A stretch of DNA of 40,935 bases from contig CAVCMG010000025.1 of NCBI GenBank assembly GCA_963603285.1, positions 1 through 40,935 of the forward strand, read 5' to 3'. A program made the translations under genes and the position numbers. Positions within the stretch are counted from its first letter, which is position 1. Each line of letters starts with the position of its first letter. The stretch comes from UBA11957 sp963603285 (GTDB taxonomy: Bacteria > Bacillota > Clostridia > Lachnospirales > Lachnospiraceae). Positions 33,120-40,300 of the stretch are shown here, piece after piece. The notes beneath the pieces were generated by a model. It was given only the letters and a program-made list of their open reading frames with translations, was not told the DNA's origin and did no database searches.

Positions 33120-33782
33120 TTACACCTTCAAAACAAAATGATTTTTATGAAATTCCAGTAACCCTTCTTTTTGCATTTTCCCCAGTTCCAGTGACAGACC
33201 GCTGCGCTCAACGGCCAGATAATCCGCCAGCTGCTGCCTTGAAAACGGAATGTCAAATTCATATGAGCCAAGCCGCTGTGCTTCAGCCGATAAATAAGAC
33301 ATGAGTTTTTCTCTCGTAGTACGTTGTCCCATATGCGTAAGCTTTTCGCCAAGCCGCAGATTCTTCCCAGCAAGTTCTCCCAGCAGATTACGGATGATTC
33401 GGCTGTGGTGCGCGCAGGCAGACGGACAGACCTGCAAAATACGCATCACATTCACATACAACACAGTGACCGCAGTTTCCGCAACTACGCTCACATTGAG
33501 CACCGAACCCGGAGCGCAGGCGTAGGCCGCAGCATAGATCTGTCCAGCCCCCATTTTGTGAACGATGTTACGGTTTCCCCAGATATCCTCCTGTATGACC
33601 AGAACACTGCCCGACAGCACCAGTCCTATAGACTCTGCCCTGTCACCGGCACGCAGCAAAAACGTATCCTTTGGCAGATTTTCCTGTCTCGCCTCAAGGC
33701 AGGACAGCATAGCCGTAAGCTCCTGCTCCGAGATGCCGGAAAAAAGTTGTGAAGCTCGGATAATGGATAAAAATTCTTTCAT
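33120..33782 (-). CDS. Crp/Fnr family transcriptional regulator (HcpR-like by context)
   Basis: 220 residues. Cyclic-nucleotide-type sensor barrel (about 10-115) with the pattern LLRAGDRAESIGLVLSGSV, dimerisation helix, and C-terminal winged helix-turn-helix FSRQQLADYLAVERSGLSLE (about 180-200). There is no N-terminal FNR cysteine cluster; cysteines occur at 89 and in QVCPSACAHH near 120. The gene is divergent from ferredoxin and hcp, the position taken by HcpR, the nitrosative-stress regulator of many anaerobes. It probably activates those genes from the palindrome at 33797-33810. Assignment as HcpR rests on neighbourhood. Confidence 0.85.
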   Translation of the reverse strand: MKEFLSIIRASQLFSGISEQELTAMLSCLEARQENLPKDTFLLRAGDRAESIGLVLSGSVLVIQEDIWGNRNIVHKMGAGQIYAAAYACAPGSVLNVSVVAETAVTVLYVNVMRILQVCPSACAHHSRIIRNLLGELAGKNLRLGEKLTHMGQRTTREKLMSYLSAEAQRLGSYEFDIPFSRQQLADYLAVERSGLSLELGKMQKEGLLEFHKNHFVLKV

Positions 33783-33796
33783 AAAATCTCACTTCC

Positions 33797-33838
33797 GTTG
33801 AAAATTCAACCGATTTGTTGCAACCATCATAGTATACT
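33797..33838 (+). promoter_or_regulatory. Crp/Fnr-type operator and promoter of the ferredoxin-hcp unit
   Basis: Inverted repeat GTTGAA-AA-TTCAAC (33797-33810) centred at 33803.5. TATACT at 33833-33838 as -10 gives a start near 33845, so the palindrome is centred at about -41.5, the class II activator position of Crp/Fnr proteins. No -35 box is visible, as expected for an activated promoter. A second small palindrome GTTGCAAC lies at 33817-33824. Confidence 0.55.
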
Positions 33839-33929
33839 CAAGGCACAAAAGCAAGGATGTTACATAAACTTTCCAAACTACCCGTAGTATTCCAGAATTT
33901 TACTTTATAAAAATATCAGGAGGACTGTT

Positions 33930-34652
33930 ATGAAAAGAAGAATCATAGAAATCGACCAGAAGAAATGCAACGGCTGCGGTGCCTGTGCCGCTGCCTGTCA
34001 CGAAGGCGCCATCGCTATGGTGAACGGCAAGGCAAAGCTGATGCGGGATGACTACTGCGACGGACTGGGTGACTGTCTGCCCACCTGTCCCACCGGAGCC
34101 ATTACTTTTGTGGAACGTGAAGCTGCCGCTTATGACGAAAAGGCTGTGAAAGAACACCAGCAGAAAAAGATGCAGGAAAAGATGAAAAAAGAAGGTATGT
34201 CACTGCCCTGCGAATGTCCGGGAAGCCAGTCAAGAACGATTGCGCATGAGGAAAGCACAGCTACAGAGGTTTCTTACACCAAACCCGTCAGCCGCCTGTC
34301 ACAGTGGCCGGTGCAGATCAAGCTTGTTCCGGTGAACGCACCGTATTTTGACGGTGCAAAGCTGCTGGTTGCTGCCGACTGTACGGCATACGCCTACGCA
34401 GCTTTCCACGAGGAATTTATTAAGGGCCATATCACCCTGATCGGCTGTCCGAAGCTGGACAGCGTGGATTATTCCGAAAAGCTGACAGAAATCATCCGCA
34501 ACAACGATATCCAAAGCGTAACCATTGTCCGTATGAAAGTCCCCTGCTGTGGCGGACTGGAGCATGCAACGAAAACCGCATTGCAGCAAAGCGGGAAGTT
34601 TATTCCGTGGCAGATTGTCACGATTTCTACGGACGGGAAAATATTAAATTAA
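33930..34652 (+). CDS. 4Fe-4S dicluster ferredoxin-type protein, partner of Hcp
   Basis: 240 residues, AGGAGG 7 bases before the ATG. Two N-terminal cluster motifs: CNGCGACAAAC (13-23) and CDGLGDCLPTCP, the second with the wide first spacing normal for this family. A Lys/Glu-rich helical linker (about 75-90) follows, then a C-terminal domain with CECPG, VAADCTAYAYAAFHE, IGCPKLD and KVPCCGG. Known in anaerobes as the iron-sulfur protein encoded with hcp, it probably delivers electrons to Hcp. 24 bp separate it from hcp copy 2, so they form one operon. Confidence 0.88.
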   Translation: MKRRIIEIDQKKCNGCGACAAACHEGAIAMVNGKAKLMRDDYCDGLGDCLPTCPTGAITFVEREAAAYDEKAVKEHQQKKMQEKMKKEGMSLPCECPGSQSRTIAHEESTATEVSYTKPVSRLSQWPVQIKLVPVNAPYFDGAKLLVAADCTAYAYAAFHEEFIKGHITLIGCPKLDSVDYSEKLTEIIRNNDIQSVTIVRMKVPCCGGLEHATKTALQQSGKFIPWQIVTISTDGKILN

Positions 34653-34676
34653 CAGTAAAGAAAGTGAGGATTTCAA

Positions 34677-36272
34677 ATGGATACGAAAATGTTTTGTTTT
34701 CAGTGTGAACAGACCGCAGGATGCACCGGTTGTACGGGAAAATCCGGCGTCTGCGGCAAAAATGCCGATGTAGCAAAGCTTCAGGATGAACTGACCGGCA
34801 CTCTGATCGGACTGGCCCGGGTAACGACCAACGCTACAGAAATCAGCGCAGATATCTGGCAGCTGATGATTGAAGGCTTATTTACCACAGTAACCAATGT
34901 AAATTTTAATGAAGAAACATTGCATAAAATGATCGACCAAGTGCACGAAGAAAAGTCAAGACTTGTCCCCAACTGCACCGCCTGTTCTTCCGCCTGTGAC
35001 CGAAGCAACGACTACGATATGACACAGCTCTGGAATGCGAACGAAGATATCCGCAGTCTCAAATCCCTTATCCTCTTCGGTATCCGTGGAATGGCTGCCT
35101 ATGCACATCACGCCATGATTCTTGGGTATACCGATGATGAGGTAAACCAGTTCTTTGCCAAAGCTCTCTTTGCCATAGGTGAGGACTGGGGTATGGACGA
35201 GCTGCTGCCCATCGTTATGGAGGTCGGTGAGAAAAACCTCAAATGCATGGCTCTGCTGGACACAGCGAATACCAAAAGCTACGGCACACCTGCGCCGGTG
35301 ACTGTACCGCTGACCGTAGAGAAAGGACCGTTCATTGTTATCTCCGGTCACGATCTGCATGATCTGAAGCTGCTGCTGGAACAGACCGAAGACAAGGGAA
35401 TCAACATCTACACCCACGGTGAAATGCTCCCTGCCCACGGCTATCCCGAGCTGAAAAAATATTCGCATCTCAAAGGTAACTTCGGTACGGCATGGCAGAA
35501 TCAGCAGAAGGAATTTGCGAATATTCCCGCACCGGTACTGTTTACCACCAACTGCCTGATGCCACCAAAGGCCAGCTATGCCGACCGCGTGTTTACCACG
35601 GCAGTGGTGTCCTATCCGGAGATGACGCATATCGATGAGGATAAAGACTTCACTCCCGTCATTGAGAAAGCGCTGGAACTTGGCGGTTATGCCAAAGATC
35701 AGCCATTTACCGGCATCAACGGCGGCAGCACCGTCATGACCGGCTTCGCCCGTGGCACAGTGCTCGGTGTAGCAGATAAAGTGATCGATGCCGTAAAAGC
35801 CGGTGCTATCCGCCACTTCTTCCTGGTCGGCGGTTGCGATGGCGCACGCCCCGGTCGCAATTATTACACCGAATTTGTAAAGCAGACTCCTGCCGATACC
35901 GTAGTACTGACCCTCGCCTGCGGCAAATACCGTTTCAATGATCTTGACCTCGGCACAATCGGCGGCCTGCCCCGCCTGATGGACATCGGCCAGTGCAACG
36001 ACGCCTACAGCGCCATTCAAATTGCCGTAGCTCTCGCCGATGCTTTCGGCTGCGGTGTAAACGACCTGCCACTGTCCATGGTCCTTTCCTGGTACGAGCA
36101 GAAAGCCGTATGCATCCTGCTGACCCTGCTGCACCTCGGCATCAAAAATATCCGCCTCGGCCCCACACTGCCGGCGTTTATTTCTCCGAATGTGCTGAAT
36201 TACCTCGTGGAGAACTTTGGTATTGCACCGATCAGCACACCGGAAGAGGATCTGGAGCAGCTGTTGAAATAG
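34677..36272 (+). CDS. hcp: hybrid cluster protein (hydroxylamine/NO reductase), copy 2
   Basis: 531 residues, with cubane cysteines C7-X2-C10-X8-C19-X6-C26 and the same hybrid-cluster motifs as copy 1 (GHDLHDLKLLLEQTED, TTNCLMPP, VGGCDGARPGRNYYTEF, LACGKYRFND, LSWYEQKAVC). The two proteins are closely similar along their full length, most so in the C-terminal third. This copy is cotranscribed with a ferredoxin gene and placed under the presumed Crp/Fnr site, which copy 1 lacks. The ATG at 34677 has GTGAGG upstream; an internal ATG (MFCFQC) is the alternative. Confidence 0.95.
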   Translation: MDTKMFCFQCEQTAGCTGCTGKSGVCGKNADVAKLQDELTGTLIGLARVTTNATEISADIWQLMIEGLFTTVTNVNFNEETLHKMIDQVHEEKSRLVPNCTACSSACDRSNDYDMTQLWNANEDIRSLKSLILFGIRGMAAYAHHAMILGYTDDEVNQFFAKALFAIGEDWGMDELLPIVMEVGEKNLKCMALLDTANTKSYGTPAPVTVPLTVEKGPFIVISGHDLHDLKLLLEQTEDKGINIYTHGEMLPAHGYPELKKYSHLKGNFGTAWQNQQKEFANIPAPVLFTTNCLMPPKASYADRVFTTAVVSYPEMTHIDEDKDFTPVIEKALELGGYAKDQPFTGINGGSTVMTGFARGTVLGVADKVIDAVKAGAIRHFFLVGGCDGARPGRNYYTEFVKQTPADTVVLTLACGKYRFNDLDLGTIGGLPRLMDIGQCNDAYSAIQIAVALADAFGCGVNDLPLSMVLSWYEQKAVCILLTLLHLGIKNIRLGPTLPAFISPNVLNYLVENFGIAPISTPEEDLEQLLK

Positions 36273-36290
36273 TTGTGTTGTAAACATGTG

Positions 36291-36345
36291 CAGCCAGAGA
36301 TATCCCATTGCTTTTTATAAGCAAAGAGGTCTCTGGCTGTATACA
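36291..36345 (+). terminator. hairpin after hcp copy 2
   Basis: CAGCCAGAGA (36291-36300) pairs with TCTCTGGCTG (36330-36339), with an inner stem TTGCTT/AAGCAA. The tail TATACATTTATT is only moderately T-rich, so termination may be weak. Confidence 0.6.
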
Positions 36346-36377
36346 TTTATTATAATATATAATTTTATTTAGTTCAC

Positions 36378-36894
36378 CTACATTTTCTTTCTTTTTAACG
36401 TAGTAAGCGCATTTCCCGGCGCTAAACGATCCTTTATCACTGAATAAATATAATTATTTATATTAGGACATACCTCTAAAATGGAATCATCTTCCAGGAT
36501 TTCATAATTGATCAAAACATATATCATCAGGTTCAAAAAATATTTTGTATTCAAAATTGATACCTCAAATCCCGGAATATATGCTTCAAAAGTTGTAAGA
36601 TCTTTCTCGACATGGATCTTTCCTGTCTCATTACTGCTGTCGTATATTTCTTTTTCTCCATTTATAATCAGTTTGACATTTTCCCCCAACGATATTAACT
36701 CATCAACATCTAACGAATTCATATAAATATAAAAAGAGTCATCCATCGTACCCAAACACATACTTACTGCTACAAGGCAAGGCAAGGCAAGGCAAGGCAA
36801 GGCAAGGCAAGGCAAGGCAAGGCAAGGCAAGGCAAGGCAAGGCAAGGCTGTGTGCTTTTCCTGTCTTTGTCAATCCTTTTTTTATGTTTTTCAT
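36378..36894 (-). CDS. phase-variable small secreted/membrane protein gene, out of frame in this copy
   Basis: The ATG at 36894 with GGAAAGGCGGTGG upstream starts MKNIKKGLTKTGKAHS, a basic signal-peptide n-region. It then enters a 76-bp run of the 5-bp unit, read as repeated LALPC (hydrophobic). The main frame behind the run (CLVAVSMCLGTMDDS... to TAG at 36378, about 130 residues ending TLKRKKM) is offset by one base, so this copy yields only a short peptide. By my count 13 or 16 units would join the two. The body (SLDVDELISLGENVKLIING, KIHVEKDLTTFEAYIPGFEV) resembles no family I know. It lies directly downstream of a c-di-GMP riboswitch and terminator. AT-rich compared with the neighbours. 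Confidence 0.6.
36773..36848. repeat. (CAAGG)15 pentanucleotide tandem repeat
   Basis: 76 bp of perfect CAAGG units (GCCTT on the coding strand), 15 full copies plus one base, without a single interruption. A 5-bp unit changes the reading frame with each gain or loss, and all three frames read the same hydrophobic pentapeptide, so no stop arises within the tract. This is the signature of a contingency locus. Confidence 0.95.
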
Positions 36895-36947
36895 TATCAC
36901 CACCGCCTTTCCATACCTGTTGAGTCATCCGTATTTCTTCCGAACGC

Positions 36948-36985
36948 ATGATAAAACAAAAAGCCACCTGTATTCTTTACAGGTG
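36948..36985 (-). terminator. terminator of the riboswitch expression platform
   Basis: On the minus strand CACCTGTA-AAGAA-TACAGGTG (36965-36985) followed by GGCTTTTTGTTTT. It lies between the aptamer and the ATG at 36894. Confidence 0.85.
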
Positions 36986-37019
36986 ACTGACTAATAAAAG
37001 TAATGACATTTATATCTCC

Positions 37020-37124
37020 CATCATATATCCGTATCTTTTTCGTAACCGGCTGACATAGCTTACCGCCTTAGTCCCTTGGCTTTGCGCCACTGTTTTTCA
37101 ACAGGTTTGCCCCTATAAATGATG
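37020..37124 (-). ncRNA. c-di-GMP-I riboswitch (GEMM-I aptamer)
   Basis: Minus-strand reading shows, in order, the P1 5' strand CATCATTTATA, GGGGCAAACC, hairpin CTGTT-GAAA-AACAG, the invariant GCGCAAAGCC, CTAAGG followed after a loop by CTATGTC, CCGGTTAC, and the P1 3' strand TATATGATG. GAAA tetraloop plus CUAAG/UAUG tetraloop receptor and the GCAAACC/CGCAAAGCC core are diagnostic of GEMM-I. The base usually used to tell c-di-GMP (G) from cGAMP (A) aptamers is G by my alignment. Promoter upstream and terminator downstream complete the unit. Confidence 0.9.
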
Positions 37125-37129
37125 AAATA

Positions 37130-37158
37130 AGTATAGCATATATTCCATATATCGGCAA
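37130..37158 (-). promoter_or_regulatory. promoter of the riboswitch transcript
   Basis: On the minus strand TTGCCG (37153-37158), 17 bp and TATACT (37130-37135). Transcription would start near 37123, right at the 5' strand of aptamer P1. Confidence 0.75.
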
Positions 37159-37199
37159 CTAATCCTCTCCACATTTCACACTATTACTTTTCAACCGCA

Positions 37200-37395
37200 T
37201 TACACGCACTGACATTCCGGGAAATCGTTTGAATAACAAGTTATATCCAGAGGTTTGGCAAGGTGCTCATTCATCCCCGCATTCTTAGTTGCTATCCTGT
37301 CTTCCGTAAAGGCATTGGCCGTCATCGCTATAATTGGAACCTTTACCACATCGGGACGATTTATTTCACGGATAATTTCAGTTCTATCGTATATT
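37200..37395 (-). pseudogene. receiver-domain remnant
   Basis: The minus-strand frame after the kinase stop reads as the C-terminal half of a response-regulator receiver: REINRPDVVKVPIIAMTANA, then FTEDRIATKNAGMNEHLAKP with the conserved Thr and Lys, and then degenerates (LDITCYSNDFPEC). The phosphoacceptor half and any start are missing. It is similar to but not the same as the last receiver of the adjacent kinase, so it is the stump of a neighbouring or tandem receiver gene removed by deletion. Confidence 0.6.
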
Positions 37396-40300
37396 TTACT
37401 GAGTCTTATCCCTTCCGTCAAAGATTGTATCAAGAACATTCGCAATCGCCTCTATGCTGATTGGCTTGATAATATGCCCATTCATTCCTGATTCATAAGC
37501 TTTTTGCTTATCTTCTTCAAAAGCATTTGCTGTCATTGCTACAATTGGTATGTTCGCCTTTTTGTTATCCGGCAGGGTTCTGATTTCCTTTGTAGCTGTA
37601 TAACCATCCATCTTCGGCATCTGGACATCCATCAAAATAAGATCATACTTATCAGGTGGAGCACCATTGATTGCCGCAACAGCGATATCACCATCATTTA
37701 CACTGTCAATCGTCATCCCTGTTTCTTCCAGAATAGCAATGGCAATCTCCCGGTTCAGTTCATTATCCTCAACCAGAAGAATATGCTTATCACTATAATC
37801 ATACTGTTTCTTTCTTTTTTCCTGAGAAACACTCTCATCTGTCACAGGCTGTGTCAGGACTTCCCTGAGTTCTGACATAAAAATTGGTTTTGAAACGAAT
37901 GCTGTAACGCCAGCTTCCCTCGCTTCACATTCAAAATCTGCCCAGTCATACGCTGTCAGCACGATAATCGGAACCTCTCCGCCGATAACCTTGCGGATTC
38001 TGCGTACAGTCTCAATGCCATTCATATCAGGCATCAGGTAGTCTATGATATAAACTTTGTACTCATCTCCCACCTCTGCCGCATCCTGTGCACGGACAAC
38101 AGCCTCTCTGCCAGATGTCGTCCATTCCGGGCGCATCTGAATATCTCGGAGCATCTTGCTGACACTTCTGCAGGTATCAAGATCATCGTCAACAACCAGA
38201 GCTTTCGCTCCAAGTAATTCAGGAATCGGTTCATTTTTAACATACTCCTCCGCATGACGCAGATCAAGTGTCACTGTAAACAGCGAACCTTTGCCCTCCT
38301 CACTCTCAACAGTTATGTTTCCTCCCATCATATCAACAATGTTTTTCGTAATAGCCATACCAAGACCTGTGCCCTGGATACCGCTGACAGTTGAACTGTA
38401 TTCTCTGGAGAAAGTATCAAATATATGTTCGAGGAACTCCTGCGACATACCGATACCGGTATCTTTCACGGAAAATTCATAGGTTGTGTATTGCTTCATG
38501 GCGCATGGCTTTTCCCGAAGCCATATAATGATATCTCCGCCTGGTTGGGTAAACTTGACTGCATTACCCACGATATTAATCAGTATCTGATTCAACCGCA
38601 GCTTATCTGTTATGACATCTTCATGCACAATATCCTGCGTATCAATATAGAGATTCAGGTTCTTAGAATTGATCAGACCCTGTATCATCGTTCTGAGATC
38701 ATGCAAAAGCTCCGGAAGATGTGTCGGTTTTTCGTCAAGCTTAACCACGCCGCTCTCGATACGGCTCATATCCAGAATATCATTGATCAGGCTCAGCAAA
38801 TGCGTGCTTGATGTACTGATCTTTGCGAGATAATCCTGCACCTGTGCCTGATTCTCAATATGTGTCTGCGCCAGTGCCGTAAATCCAATAATGGCATTCA
38901 TCGGTGTACGAATGTCATGAGACATATTGTTCAGAAACGTAGTTTTAGCCTTACTTGCCTGTTGCGCCGCTGCCAGCGCATGTGCTAACTGATTCTTCTG
39001 TTCCAACTCCCGCATTTTTTCAGGTGTGATATCACGGGCAACATAAAGCACTTCGTGAACATGACCATTTTCGTCCCTGCGCTTTACAATAAACCGAGCC
39101 TCCATCCACAGATCAGAAAGATTTTTATATTCGGTTGAAATCGTTTCTACATATTCGAGTCTCTCAGCAAGTGTATCAAGATCCAAGAACTTCCGCATCG
39201 TCTCTCTCGTTTCGGCAGTCATAAAGGATGACAAAATATCTTCCTTTACCTCGTCAAAGTTCCCACTGCTTCCTGCTACTTTTTCCATGAGTGGAATACT
39301 GGTTAATACTTCATAATGGTGCGTATCAATCTCTGCTCTGAAAATAGTAGAATAAATCGTTGACAGGGACGAAATAACCTCTGCATGCTCTGCCACCTCT
39401 CTGAGATGCACTTCATTCAGCTTTCTCTCCCTCTTCTCCTGCGCAAGATGCTCTTCAATAATTGAATCAATAATTTGAAAACCGGCTACTATATTTTCTG
39501 TATCACCGATTCTTCTGAAATCAAATTGGTAATTATGCAGTTCGTCACCATCTACACTGCGGTAAGTACCCATAAACTCATCCTGCTCTGAAAGCACCTT
39601 TTTAATATTCGCAACATTTAATGTCTGCTCTATTCTTATCTTGTCCTCCTGACAGACATTTTCCTTTATCCATCGCTCTATCACATCCTCAACAGAGAAC
39701 ACCTTGCCTTCAATATCCCTGACCGCTTTTACATGATACTCGTCTGCAAGTCTTACCACTCTTGCCCTTCCGTCATTTAAATTTGCAATAAATACATTCT
39801 GGAAACTTTTCGATAATGTATCGATAATTGCAATCTGTTCTGCTAATGCCTCATCTTTTTTCTTCTCCTCACGAACAATATCATCAACATCGTAGTGGTA
39901 TCCTCTCAATACAAATCCGTCCTCTGCCTGTTCCGCTGTACCACCGCAGCGTACATACCTTTCTCCAAGTACAGGATGTTTCCATAGATAAGTATTCTCA
40001 TCCCGGACACCGATTTTCATCTTTTCAACACTATCCAGCACTGATTGTACGGCTTCTGGTGTTATATTGGAAAACCATGCATCATAAACTTCCTCCGGTG
40101 TCAGATTCTTACCGGTAATACCAAGCAGTTCTTTCATCAAATCATCTGCTTTCATTGAAGGCGCCTTATCATCCGGCAGATAGATGACCCATGTACCCAT
40201 TTTGGCTGTTGCAAGAATCGTATGCATTTCGTCAATCTTTCGATAACTTTTTGTGATTTCTTTCTGTATATTGATAACATCCTCTATATTTCTGAAACCG

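Noticed and set aside
34956..36308. 450-codon minus-strand ORF opposite hcp copy 2, and similar ORFs opposite hcp copy 1 (7022-8017) and the amylase (5163-6212)
   Set aside because: Mirror frames of highly biased coding sequence; the plus-strand genes are certain and the antisense products show no family pattern.
36773..36848. CRISPR array or array remnant
   Set aside because: The unit is 5 bp with no spacers; it is a simple sequence repeat.
36770..36967. Alternative start at 36967 for the repeat-containing gene
   Set aside because: This start lies in the T-rich arm of the terminator with no ribosome binding site; the ATG at 36894 has one and yields a signal-peptide-like sequence.
36897..37091. 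64-codon minus-strand ORF (MAQSQGTKAVSYVS...)
   Set aside because: It lies wholly within the GEMM-I aptamer and its terminator; the conserved bases are explained by RNA structure and there is no ribosome binding site.
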